Shown in pieces: positions 20,746-28,616 of a DNA stretch of 37,263 bases. The DNA comes from a virus. The notes under the pieces were generated by a model. It worked only from the letters and a program-made list of their open reading frames with translations, was not told where the DNA came from and did not search any database. The stretch is taken from IMG/VR virus record IMGVR_UViG_3300035438_000265, positions 1 to 37,263 of that record, one strand, 5' to 3'. Within the stretch, counting starts at the first letter, position 1, and each line of letters begins with the position of its first letter. Made by a program: the position numbers and the translations under genes.

Positions 20746-20940
20746 ATGAAAGCAACTCTTCTCCATGATTATGCGTGCGCCCCAGAAGGGCATACGATCT
20801 TAAGGTTAAAAGCCGGAACAACCATCGAAAGCCCTATTGCAGAAATGGCAATAGCGGATGGTGTGGCAATCGAAATCCAGTCAATCCCTGATCTGGAAAC
20901 CAAGATCGAAACGCCAAAGAAGAAAGTTAGGAAAGGTTAA
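20746..20940 (+). CDS. Small hypothetical protein (64 aa)
   Basis: A short protein with a beta-rich N-terminal part (EGHTILRLKAGTTIESP) and a lysine-rich tail (ETPKKKVRKG). The start follows the previous stop by 1 base. Tail composition suggests nucleic acid or protein contact, no more. It carries the AGGAAAGG site for the connector gene at its end. Confidence 0.6.
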   Translation: MKATLLHDYACAPEGHTILRLKAGTTIESPIAEMAIADGVAIEIQSIPDLETKIETPKKKVRKG

Positions 20941-20943
20941 TCT

Positions 20944-21624
20944 ATGAGCCTTCGCGCCGCCGTTCCGCTTTATCAGTTTCGGGGTTCGGTTCTTACTTCC
21001 GCCCCTGCATCCGAGCCGGTAACGGCTGCGGAACTCCGCACGCATCTTCGCACTGATTCGACGGAACTCCCTGACGCGGAGGCGAATACGCTAATCACGG
21101 ACGCTAGGACCGAGATCGAGAACATGACCGGCCTTGCATTCATCACGCAGTCATGGCGGCTGTCGCTTGATCGCTGGCCCGCTGGTGGCGAGGCCTGGTG
21201 GGATGGCGTGCGCGAGATGTCGATCACCGAACTGGCGCGCACCAGCACCATTCAAAGCCTTGCTATCCCGCGTTGGCCTCTTCAATCGATCACATCGGTC
21301 ACTGTCTACGACGAGGGCAGCAATGCAACGGCAGTCACGGTTGCCAACGTCTTCGACGTTGACATCTACCAGACTCCCGGACGCCTCACACTCAAGCGGG
21401 GCCAGACTTGGCCGGTTGCTCTGCGAGCCAATAACGCCATCCAGATCATCTATGTGTCTGGATTCGCCAATGCAGCAGCAGTGCCGTCTCCGATGAAACG
21501 TGCCGTCAAGCAGCTTGCGGCTTTCCTCTATAGCAACCGTGGCGATGACTGCGATGCAAGTGATGCCTATGACGCATCCGGCGCTTCGGTCATTATGGCT
21601 CAATATAAGGCCATGAAGATATGA
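20944..21624 (+). CDS. Head-tail connector (HK97 gp6-like)
   Basis: 226 aa. VTAAELRTHLRTDS, then EANTLITDARTEIENMTGLA, WRLSLDRWP and IQIIYVSGFA plus a helical C-terminus match the gp6-like connector family. It forms the ring under the portal that receives head closure proteins. AGGAAAGG lies upstream. It returns the order to the standard head-tail joining module after the inserted spike/fibre block, and ends in ATGA overlap with the next gene. Confidence 0.85.
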   Translation: MSLRAAVPLYQFRGSVLTSAPASEPVTAAELRTHLRTDSTELPDAEANTLITDARTEIENMTGLAFITQSWRLSLDRWPAGGEAWWDGVREMSITELARTSTIQSLAIPRWPLQSITSVTVYDEGSNATAVTVANVFDVDIYQTPGRLTLKRGQTWPVALRANNAIQIIYVSGFANAAAVPSPMKRAVKQLAAFLYSNRGDDCDASDAYDASGASVIMAQYKAMKI

Positions 21625-22391
21625 CCTATCCAAGCAGTCTCGACATTGCGCGCGGGCTGGCTTCGGGTTGTCGGTCGTTCAACAAGTTCGGACGCAATAT
21701 TTCCATCGGTTCTAACTTCACGCCTGTCACACGTTCCGGCTTCTATCGCACGCCCCAAGCGAACGCAGCGGTTAGTCTCCGCATCAAGGCAGGTGGCAAT
21801 GCCAACGACACGGCCAACGGTTCCGGCGGCAGAGAGGTCACGCTCGTAGGGATCGATGCCAATGGCAACCAGCAAGTCGAGGCGCTTGCCACTGCTGGGG
21901 CTTCAGCGAGTGCGGCCACGACCACATCATTCATCCGGTTGCTCGATGCCTACGTCTCGAAGTCTGGCACCTATGCGACCCAATCCGCCGGATCACATGC
22001 CTCTACAATCGTGATTGAGAGGTCTACAGGCGGCGAGGATTGGGCAACCATTGCAGATGGCGCACTAGGCCGTGGCACGACTGAGATGGCGGTTTATACA
22101 ACGCCGCGTGACCGAAGTGCCGCACTTCGCAACGTGACCATTTCGAGCGATGCCGACAAGAAGGCGAACATCGTCCTGTACAAGCGAGAAAATATCCTTG
22201 AGACGGCGGCACCATATACCTCGCTGCTGCTCGTGACCGAGTATCCGCAAAGTGCCGGACTTCTCGACGTTGTTTTCGATCCGCCGCTCTACTTCCCGCC
22301 GCTGTGCGACTTCGGCTTCCTTGCCAACGTATCGGCTAGCACCGTTGACGTTTCCGTGAACATGGACATCGTGGAGTTCATTAGTCGATGA
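21621..22391 (+). CDS. Putative structural protein, beta-rich
   Basis: 256 aa. The segments KAGGNANDTANGSGGREVTLVGID, ATAGASASAATTTSFIRLLDAYVSKSGTYAT and a beta-rich second half resemble structural proteins I recall from marine siphoviruses and podoviruses; no function is known to me. Its place between connector and head closure genes points to a virion protein at the neck, perhaps a collar or whisker. Both ends overlap neighbours in ATGA. Confidence 0.65.
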   Translation: MTYPSSLDIARGLASGCRSFNKFGRNISIGSNFTPVTRSGFYRTPQANAAVSLRIKAGGNANDTANGSGGREVTLVGIDANGNQQVEALATAGASASAATTTSFIRLLDAYVSKSGTYATQSAGSHASTIVIERSTGGEDWATIADGALGRGTTEMAVYTTPRDRSAALRNVTISSDADKKANIVLYKRENILETAAPYTSLLLVTEYPQSAGLLDVVFDPPLYFPPLCDFGFLANVSASTVDVSVNMDIVEFISR

Positions 22392-22735
22392 TCAAATGTT
22401 GCGACATGAATTCCGGCAAGCTGAAAGAGCCAGTGACGTTCCAGCGCCGCACCTTGACCAGTGATGGTGCAGGGGGCCAGACAGAATCATGGTCCACCGT
22501 TTCCGGAGCACCGACCCGCGCCTATGTGGTGCCGGTTGGCGGCTCGGAGCGATTTGCCCATGACCGCACCGAGGCAACCGTTCGGTTGCGCCTTGTGGTT
22601 CGATACACCTCAACATTGCTTGATTCCGATCGCGTGCAGATCAGAAACAAGATCCACAACATCCGGTTCCTCGATAACATGGAGTTCGCCAATAAGTGGC
22701 TTCAGATCGACGTTGATGGCGGGGTCGCGGCGTGA
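22388..22735 (+). CDS. Head closure protein (Phage_H_T_join-like)
   Basis: 115 aa. The pattern KEPVTFQRRTLTSDGAGG, W-x4-GAPTRAYVVP, a FAHDRTEATVRLRLVVRY strand pair and IRFLDNM is the head-tail joining family (SPP1 gp16/HK97 gp7 type). It plugs the connector after packaging. Starts with ATG overlapping the upstream stop; ends in GTGA with the next gene. Confidence 0.82.
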   Translation: MIKCCDMNSGKLKEPVTFQRRTLTSDGAGGQTESWSTVSGAPTRAYVVPVGGSERFAHDRTEATVRLRLVVRYTSTLLDSDRVQIRNKIHNIRFLDNMEFANKWLQIDVDGGVAA

Positions 22736-23196
22736 CCGATGTCAAGGTCGAGATCAAGGGCTTAAAAGAGGTCAACGCGGCCTTGCAAGCCTATGGAAAA
22801 GACCTTGGTAAATCTCTGGCTCTCATTGTCGATGCCACCGCCTTGGAAGCCGTCACGGACGTCCGTAAGGCTATACAGGGGCCACCCAAGACAGGCAGGG
22901 AATATGCCAGAGGCGTGAACAACGATAAGGTTCACCGAGCATCTGCTCCGGGCGAAGCACCGGCTACCGATAGCGGCGGGCTTGTCATTTCGATCTACAA
23001 CGAAAGCCGTGGCAAGTATTCCAGAGCCATCGGAAGCCGTCTTGACTATGCCTACTACCTAGAGTTCGGCACCTTCAGAATGGGCAAACGTCCGTCTTGG
23101 ATTCCCGCCGTCGAGCGGGCGATTCCAAAGATGCTGAAACGGGTCGAAATTGCAATCGCCAAGGCCAAGGCACGCGCGGAGAAGACAACGAAATGA
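22732..23196 (+). CDS. HK97 gp10-like tail completion protein
   Basis: 154 aa from GTG 22732. VKVEIKGLKEVNAALQAYG, then PPKTGREYARG, HRASAPGEAPATDSGGL and YAYYLEFGTFRMGKRPSWIPAVE are diagnostic for the HK97-gp10 family. The C-terminal helix is lysine/alanine rich. It helps finish the head-proximal tail end. Overlaps the next start by 4 bases. Confidence 0.88.
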   Translation: MTDVKVEIKGLKEVNAALQAYGKDLGKSLALIVDATALEAVTDVRKAIQGPPKTGREYARGVNNDKVHRASAPGEAPATDSGGLVISIYNESRGKYSRAIGSRLDYAYYLEFGTFRMGKRPSWIPAVERAIPKMLKRVEIAIAKAKARAEKTTK

Positions 23197-23621
23197 AATC
23201 TGATGATCTCCAGACGGCAGTCTACAACCGGCTTAACGATAGCGCCGTCACCAGCCTTCTTAGCACCTATTACAGCCCGCTCGTGGCGATCTTTACCGAT
23301 GTCCCCCAGGCGGCTGACAGTGAATTGGAATCGGCATTCCCGTTCATAACCATCGGAGCTGATACGATCAATCCGTTCGACAGCAAAGATGACCTTGGCG
23401 GATCGGCAATCGTTCAGATTGATGTATGGGACCGCGCCGCATCCATGCTCGATCTAAAGACTGTAGTCGATGCCGTGGATGGCAGGATGCGCCGCCAGCC
23501 GCTTTCCATCGCGGGCGTCACGCACATCACCACCGAACTCGATTCTTGCAACTTCTCGCGCGATCCTGATGGCAAGACCAAGCGCGGCCTCATCTTGTAC
23601 CGTGTATTGTGGATTGCATAG
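23193..23621 (+). CDS. DUF3168-like tail terminator / completion protein
   Basis: 142 aa from ATG 23193 (ATGA overlap). LQTAVYNRLNDSAVTSLL, an FPFITIGADTINPFDSKD strand, VQIDVWDRAASMLD and the C-terminal GLILYRVLWIA match the DUF3168 tail completion family that caps the tail tube at its head end. It is the last gene of the connector cluster; a putative promoter sits across its end. Confidence 0.82.
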   Translation: MKSDDLQTAVYNRLNDSAVTSLLSTYYSPLVAIFTDVPQAADSELESAFPFITIGADTINPFDSKDDLGGSAIVQIDVWDRAASMLDLKTVVDAVDGRMRRQPLSIAGVTHITTELDSCNFSRDPDGKTKRGLILYRVLWIA

Positions 23622-23641
23622 TTTCCGTGATATAATCACGG
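23607..23641 (+). promoter_or_regulatory. Putative late promoter 3 with a palindromic -10 region
   Basis: TTGTGG (23607-23612), 18-base spacer, TATAAT (23631-23636). The -10 lies inside a perfect inverted repeat CCGTGAT-ATA-ATCACGG (23625-23641). Unlike the other two sites, the ATG is 24 bases further on and has an AGAAGAGG site. It would give extra transcription of the tail tube genes. The palindrome could also be a regulator site. Confidence 0.55.
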
Positions 23642-23660
23642 CCAAAGAAGAGGTTCTTGC

Positions 23661-24341
23661 ATGGCTATTTCTGGCCGATCAGTTCGCATAAGCCGCAACG
23701 GCTCCAACATCGTGGGCGCTCGTGCTGACAGCGTGACGATCAATAATGAGCCACTCGACATCACGGACAAGGATGATGCTGGTTGGCGCACCATGCTGGG
23801 CGATGTCGGCTTGCGCTCCGTCTCTTGCGAGATCGAAGGCGTGCTGAAGGATACCGTCCTCTTGGCGGATTCCGTAGGCACCGCCACCACGGCGCTTCTC
23901 AAGGAGTGCGTGGTCACGATCTCTGGCATCGGCACCTTGACCGGCGACTTCATGCTTCAAGGCCTTCAGATCGGCGCGGAACAGGCTGATGTCGTGACAT
24001 TCACCGCCACACTTGAGAGCGGCGAAAACATGACCGCCACCATTGGTCCCTACAATACCGTTCTCCCGGCGATCACCGGCACGCTTTCCGGAACCAACGT
24101 CCAGACCACGACAAACGGCACATGGGCTGGCGATGCCACGATCACATTCGCCCGCCAGTGGCAGCGCGGCAATGATGCTGATGCCAATGACCCGTCATGG
24201 GCCAACATCGCCTCTGCTACCGGAACGACTTACACACTCACAGGCTCCGACACCGGAAAGTATATTCGGTGCCGTGTAACCGCCACCAATAGCGTAGGGT
24301 CTACGGTGGCCTTCTCTAACATCCGTGGACCCGTGACCTAA
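23661..24341 (+). CDS. Major tail tube protein paralogue with C-terminal Ig-like domain
   Basis: 226 aa. Residues 1 to about 128 are a TP901-1-type tail tube domain (GARADSVTINNEPLDIT, KDDAGWR, TLTGDFMLQG). Residues about 130-226 form an immunoglobulin-like module (ITGTLSGTNVQTTTNGTW, then YTLTGSDTGKYIRCRVTATN) of the sort displayed on phage tail tubes to bind surface sugars. The next gene is a shorter paralogue without this module. Both copies share long identical runs in residues 17-60. A subset of tube subunits may therefore carry the decoration. Its own promoter candidate lies upstream. Confidence 0.85.
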   Translation: MAISGRSVRISRNGSNIVGARADSVTINNEPLDITDKDDAGWRTMLGDVGLRSVSCEIEGVLKDTVLLADSVGTATTALLKECVVTISGIGTLTGDFMLQGLQIGAEQADVVTFTATLESGENMTATIGPYNTVLPAITGTLSGTNVQTTTNGTWAGDATITFARQWQRGNDADANDPSWANIASATGTTYTLTGSDTGKYIRCRVTATNSVGSTVAFSNIRGPVT

Positions 24342-24356
24342 GAAAGGAACTGAAAC

Positions 24357-24746
24357 ATGCCCGCAATCGCTGGACGCAAAGTCCGTATCAAGCGCGGTTC
24401 GACTGCCGTGGCTGGTGCTCGTGCCGATAGCTTCACCATCAACAACGAGCCGATTGACATCACTGAAAAGGATGACAACGGTTGGCGCAAGATGCTGGCT
24501 GATGTCGGTGTCCGCTCCATCGATGCCGAAGTCGAAGGCATCCTTGAGGACACCACTTTCCTGGCGCTGGCCGTCGGCACCGCCTCGGCGCTGCTCGAAT
24601 CCTACACCATCGAACTGCTTGGCCTCGGATCGTTCACCGGCAACTTCTTCCTTGCCAGCTTCGCTGTGACCGGCGAACAGGCAGACGCCACGACCTTCAC
24701 GGCCTCGATCCAGTCTTCTGGCACAATTACGTTCACGGCCTCGTAA
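24357..24746 (+). CDS. Major tail tube protein, short form
   Basis: 129 aa, the bare tail tube domain (GARADSFTINNEPIDIT, EKDDNGWRKML, GSFTGNFFLASFAV, GEQADATTFTASI). It is about 60 percent identical by eye to the upstream copy over the first 65 residues, so the pair arose by tandem duplication. AGAAAGGAAC precedes the ATG. It is presumably the main tube subunit. Its third codon positions are strongly C/G, as in the capsid gene, which suits high expression. Confidence 0.88.
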   Translation: MPAIAGRKVRIKRGSTAVAGARADSFTINNEPIDITEKDDNGWRKMLADVGVRSIDAEVEGILEDTTFLALAVGTASALLESYTIELLGLGSFTGNFFLASFAVTGEQADATTFTASIQSSGTITFTAS

Positions 24747-24748
24747 TC

Positions 24749-25126
24749 ATGGCAATTTTTCGGGAGCTAACAATCAAGTGGAAGGGTGAAGAATATCGCT
24801 TCGTCCCTTCCATGAAGCTAATGCGATCCATCGAGATGGGCGACATATCCTTCACGGACATTGCCGTTCGCACAAGCCAAGGTCGCCCGCCTGTCAGTCA
24901 CATCGCTTTCGTTCTTTCCAAGATGTTGCAATCGGCAGGTGCCAAGGTTACGGACGAACAGGTCTATGAGGAACTTGTCACGGGCGATCAGGAAAGCATC
25001 ACTTCCTTGATCAGCCTTGTGCTCACATCGTTCTCTCCGACTGAAGACAAGTCAAAAAATCCAGACGCCCAGACCGAAAGCCAGTCGAAGGCGAGGGCGA
25101 AGATCATGGAGAGTATGGAGAACTAG
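24749..25126 (+). CDS. Tail assembly chaperone G-type, 0-frame product
   Basis: 125 aa. It starts 2 bases after the tube gene, lies between tube and tape measure, and is helical (MKLMRSIEMGDISFTD, then FVLSKMLQSAGAKVTDEQVYEEL). This is the standard position and size of the lambda gpG equivalent that coats the tape measure during tail assembly. A slippery heptamer, A AAA AAT at 25054-25060 in the correct phase, should give a longer -1 frameshift product. Confidence 0.82.
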   Translation: MAIFRELTIKWKGEEYRFVPSMKLMRSIEMGDISFTDIAVRTSQGRPPVSHIAFVLSKMLQSAGAKVTDEQVYEELVTGDQESITSLISLVLTSFSPTEDKSKNPDAQTESQSKARAKIMESMEN

Positions 25127-25317
25127 ACTGGAACGGGATGTATCTATGGGCGAGGGAATGGGGAATTCAGCCTAGCGATTTCTGGGAGATGACCATTCCC
25201 GAGTGGTGGTTGGAATACGAGTTGAAGAAGCCGAAAGAGCCAGGCGAAACATACGCAGGGAAACTGACTAGGGCCGATGTAGAGGAACTAAAGGAACTGT
25301 TGCATGGCTCAAGTTAG
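25060..25317 (+). CDS. T extension of the tail assembly chaperone, reached by -1 frameshift
   Basis: After slippage on A AAA AAT (25054-25060), the -1 frame stays open for 85 codons to TAG at 25315-25317. It reads LDWNGMYLWAREWGIQPSDF, then WWLEYELKK and RADVEELKELLHGSS. The tryptophan-rich segment is typical of gpT-type extensions. The fused G-T product would be 189 aa. The extension overlaps the tape measure start by 14 bases. Separate initiation at ATG 25138 is an alternative, but it has a poor ribosome site. Confidence 0.78.
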   Translation, partial: SRRPDRKPVEGEGEDHGEYGELDWNGMYLWAREWGIQPSDFWEMTIPEWWLEYELKKPKEPGETYAGKLTRADVEELKELLHGSS

Positions 25318-27232
25318 CGGAATTGAAGTCAACATCACCGGCAATTCGTCTGGCCTTGATCGAGCACTAGGCAAGGCAGAAAGTTCATTAAGCAGGTTTG
25401 CGAAAGGCGCTGCGGCTGGAATTGCCGGGGCACTTTCCGCTGGTGTGTTTGTCGCGGCTAGTAAGGCGGCGATCAACTATGCCGACAGCATTGATGAGAT
25501 GGCCGAGAAAGTCGGAATTGCTGCCGAGGAGCTTTCCGCGCTCACCTATGCCGCAAAAGTAAATGGCGTATCGACAGAGCAACTGCAAACTGGGCTGACC
25601 ATGCTCATCCGCAGCATGGGAGAAGGTGCCGAAAAGTTTGATGCACTAGGCGTCTCGATCTATGACAGCAACGGCCAGTTGCGTTCTGCCAATGATGTTC
25701 TTGTTGATGTCGCGGACAAGTTTGCATCAATGCCAGAGGGCGTTGGGAAATCCCAATGGGCGCTTGAGCTTTTCGGACGTTCCGGTCTCAATCTCATTCC
25801 GATTTTGAACCTTGGCGCTCAAGGGCTTGCGGATGCTACGGAGCAAGCGCGATTGTTCGGGCTTGTAGTATCCGGCGAAACAGCAAAAAGCGCCGCAAAT
25901 TTCAATGACAATCTTGTCAGGCTGCAACAATATGTATTGGGGGCAACAACCAGTTTTGCAACTGGAATGCTCCCTGCACTAGAAGGCATTACATCCGCTC
26001 TCATTAATAGCGCATCGTCAACTGATAGCTTCAAGTCTGCGGGAGAAACGGCTGGGCGCATCCTTGAAGGTATGGCCCGCGCTGTCATTGTAGTGAAAGA
26101 TAATCTCGGCCTTCTGAGCGATATGCTCAAAGGCCTTGGGCTTGTTCTATTCACCCGCTACATCTTTGGCGCTGCATCTGGTTTCGTGGCGTTTGCACAA
26201 GCAGTAAAAGCCGCGACCATAACAATGACGGCATTTAACGCCGCCAAGAAGATTGGCCTTGTCGGGTTCATTACACTAGCGGCTGGCATTGCAATCGCCA
26301 CCGACAGCGTAGATGAACTCAAGAAGGGTTTAGATTTCGTTTATCAGACTGCTCAAGACATGGTGCCAGGAATGGCAGAATTCGGAAAGCAGATTTCTGA
26401 CGCAATTGGAATAGACTTATCAGGTCTTCAAGCCGACCTTTCTGCGGCTCGTGCGATGGTCGAGAAGTCAAATGCTGGCGCTTTCATTCCGGAAATCCCC
26501 GGAAAAGATGGCGAAGCTGGAAAAATGAAAGAGCCTGGTATCTATCGAGAGGAAGACCCGTTCTTCGTTGATAGACTCCAAACTATTCGTGACCAGTTCG
26601 CAACTGAGCGTGAAATTCTTGCGGAAGAATACGCGCTCAACCAAGAAACTCTTGACGGAGCACTGGCGAACAAGCTGCTTTCCGAGCAAGAATACTATGA
26701 CCTATCACGCAAGCTGGCCGAAGATCATGCTACATCTCTTGCTGCCATTCAGTCTCAGCGTCTTGATGGTGATCTGACTGCCGCGTCTTCATTCTTTGGC
26801 TCTATGGCGCAAGTCGCACAAGCGGGCGGAAAGCGTCTGCTTAAAGTGGCGAAGGCCGCAGCAGCCGCACAAGCAATCGTTGACACCATTCGCGCAGCCG
26901 TTAGTGCGATGAATGATCCAACGGCCATCACGCCCATTCAGAAGTTCGCCAATTATGCCGCCGTCTTTGCCAAGGGCATGAGTGCCGTGGCGGCTATCAA
27001 GGGCGTCTCCGAAGGCGGTGGCGGCGGTAATGGAGGCGGTGGCGGTGGTGGCCGTCGAGGCGGTGGCGGTGGTGCATCCGCAGCCCCGGCAGCGGCATCG
27101 CCAACGACCACGTTCCAGTTTACAATGATGAATGATCCGATGGGCTTTGGCGAGAAGTTCGCCAGGCAGTTCATCGACCAGCTTAACAGCACGCAGCGCA
27201 ACGGCGGCACAATTCGCGGAGTGATAGCCTGA
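25304..27232 (+). CDS. Tape measure protein
   Basis: 642 aa. The N-terminal part is typical (GIEVNITGNSSGLDRALGKA, then an alanine-rich hydrophobic stretch and YADSIDEMAEKVGIAAEELSAL). Hydrophobic helices follow at about residues 280-330. A coiled coil lies at about 420-500. A glycine-rich linker (about 572-590) lies near the C-terminus, ending FARQFIDQLNSTQRNGG. At roughly 0.15 nm per residue the tail would be near 95 nm. The start lies inside the end of the chaperone T frame. It guides tail tube length and DNA entry. Confidence 0.92.
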   Translation: MAQVSGIEVNITGNSSGLDRALGKAESSLSRFAKGAAAGIAGALSAGVFVAASKAAINYADSIDEMAEKVGIAAEELSALTYAAKVNGVSTEQLQTGLTMLIRSMGEGAEKFDALGVSIYDSNGQLRSANDVLVDVADKFASMPEGVGKSQWALELFGRSGLNLIPILNLGAQGLADATEQARLFGLVVSGETAKSAANFNDNLVRLQQYVLGATTSFATGMLPALEGITSALINSASSTDSFKSAGETAGRILEGMARAVIVVKDNLGLLSDMLKGLGLVLFTRYIFGAASGFVAFAQAVKAATITMTAFNAAKKIGLVGFITLAAGIAIATDSVDELKKGLDFVYQTAQDMVPGMAEFGKQISDAIGIDLSGLQADLSAARAMVEKSNAGAFIPEIPGKDGEAGKMKEPGIYREEDPFFVDRLQTIRDQFATEREILAEEYALNQETLDGALANKLLSEQEYYDLSRKLAEDHATSLAAIQSQRLDGDLTAASSFFGSMAQVAQAGGKRLLKVAKAAAAAQAIVDTIRAAVSAMNDPTAITPIQKFANYAAVFAKGMSAVAAIKGVSEGGGGGNGGGGGGGRRGGGGGASAAPAAASPTTTFQFTMMNDPMGFGEKFARQFIDQLNSTQRNGGTIRGVIA

Positions 27233-27837
27233 TGGCCGACATCAAGATTAGCGCACTATCAGCACTGACCGGGGCCAACACGGCCACGGATGACCTTTAT
27301 GTGGTGGTGGACTCAAGTGTTCCAGAGACCAAGAAGCAGACGCGCGCGGAGTTGTTTCAGAATGTCCCGGCTGCGTCATTCGCAGGGGCCAACGTCTTCA
27401 ACGATGCTGGCGCTGACGTAGACCAACGCATCGAGGGTGACACAGACGCCAATCTTGTCTTCGTGGACGCTTCTACGGATCGCGTTGGCATCGGCACGGC
27501 AACGCCAACGGCGAAGCTGCAAGTCAACGGATCGTTTGCCCTTGCTGCTCCGGTGACTGTCACGACAGATTACACAGTCGCAGCTGGTGTGACATTCATC
27601 ATCTCTAATCGTGGCTCATCACCTAATACAATCACGCTTCCTGCCGCCGCTTCTAGTGCTGGTCGCATTCTCGTGATCTCAACAATCCAAGCATTTACCG
27701 TTATATCTGCGTCATCTAATGTTGTGCCGCGTGAAGGAGGTTCAGCAGGAACCGCTATTCTACCAGCGACAGATGGAGCATGGGCATTGCTTGTTTGTGA
27801 CGGAACTAACTGGATTGAAATGGCAGGAACGCCGTGA
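27232..27837 (+). CDS. Tail fibre-like protein
   Basis: 201 aa. KISALSALTGANTATDDLYVVVDSS is the common N-terminal adhesin/fibre attachment motif. VGIGTATPTAKLQVNGSFAL is the short beta-repeat found in phage fibre stalks. The C-terminal part is a beta-sandwich (TLPAAASSAGRILVIST, then DGAWALLVCDGTNWIEMA). The start overlaps the tape measure stop by one base. It probably sits at the tail tip. Confidence 0.72.
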   Translation: MADIKISALSALTGANTATDDLYVVVDSSVPETKKQTRAELFQNVPAASFAGANVFNDAGADVDQRIEGDTDANLVFVDASTDRVGIGTATPTAKLQVNGSFALAAPVTVTTDYTVAAGVTFIISNRGSSPNTITLPAAASSAGRILVISTIQAFTVISASSNVVPREGGSAGTAILPATDGAWALLVCDGTNWIEMAGTP

Positions 27838-28616
27838 CCATCAACACCGCCAGTTATATAGTCGAAACGAATCAGCCGCTTAACCATGCCCGCATCTTGT
27901 GGGATATGATAACCGGCACTGTCTCTGGCGGCGGAACCAATCCGTCTTATGCGACGAATGACTACACATCACAGCGTTGGGAACTTGCGCCGGGGTCTAA
28001 TACCTGGACCTTGCAAACAGCATCTAATGCCACAATTGATTGCGTCTTCATCGCAGCGCACAATCTATCAGGAAAGATGATCACAATCTCGACCGCATCG
28101 ACGGCTGGCGGCGCACATACAACGCGCGCAACCGTCAGCCCGACAGACAACACAACCATCTGCGCCCTCTTCAACAACGATGGAATTGCCTATACAATCC
28201 GCGAAGTGCGACTTGTCATCAATGACGGCACTGACATCGCCATCGGCATCATCCGCGCTGGCACTGCTCTGCAAATGCCAATCCCGATCTACGGAGGGCA
28301 TAGGCCGCTCAACCTCAACCGCGTCACGGAAGCACAGCAGCAGTTCTCCGAGACTGGCCAATGGCTTGGGCGCATCATCAAGAGGCGCGCCGTCACCTCA
28401 TCATACGATTGGGAGTATCTAACAACGACTTGGTACGACACATACTTCGAGCCGTTCGCAAAAACGCTGCCATTGCAGCCGTTCTGCATCGCTGGCAATC
28501 CGTCCAAGATCACGACCGATGTCGGCTTCGTCTGGACTGACCGAGACGTTGAACCAGTAAACATGGGGATCAAGGCTTATCGCTCTATCAGCCTCGGCGT
28601 CACAGGATATTACTGA
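27834..28616 (+). CDS. Putative distal tail protein
   Basis: 260 aa from GTG 27834 (GTGA overlap). The N-terminal half is a jelly-roll-like beta region (WTLQTASNATIDCVFIAAHNL). The second half (GHRPLNLNRVTEAQQQFSETGQWLGRIIKRRAV, WYDTYFEPFAKTLPLQPFC) recalls the Dit/distal tail proteins of phages without a lambda-type tip. Its place between fibre and hub genes fits. The family assignment is by overall pattern only. Confidence 0.62.
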   Translation: MTINTASYIVETNQPLNHARILWDMITGTVSGGGTNPSYATNDYTSQRWELAPGSNTWTLQTASNATIDCVFIAAHNLSGKMITISTASTAGGAHTTRATVSPTDNTTICALFNNDGIAYTIREVRLVINDGTDIAIGIIRAGTALQMPIPIYGGHRPLNLNRVTEAQQQFSETGQWLGRIIKRRAVTSSYDWEYLTTTWYDTYFEPFAKTLPLQPFCIAGNPSKITTDVGFVWTDRDVEPVNMGIKAYRSISLGVTGYY

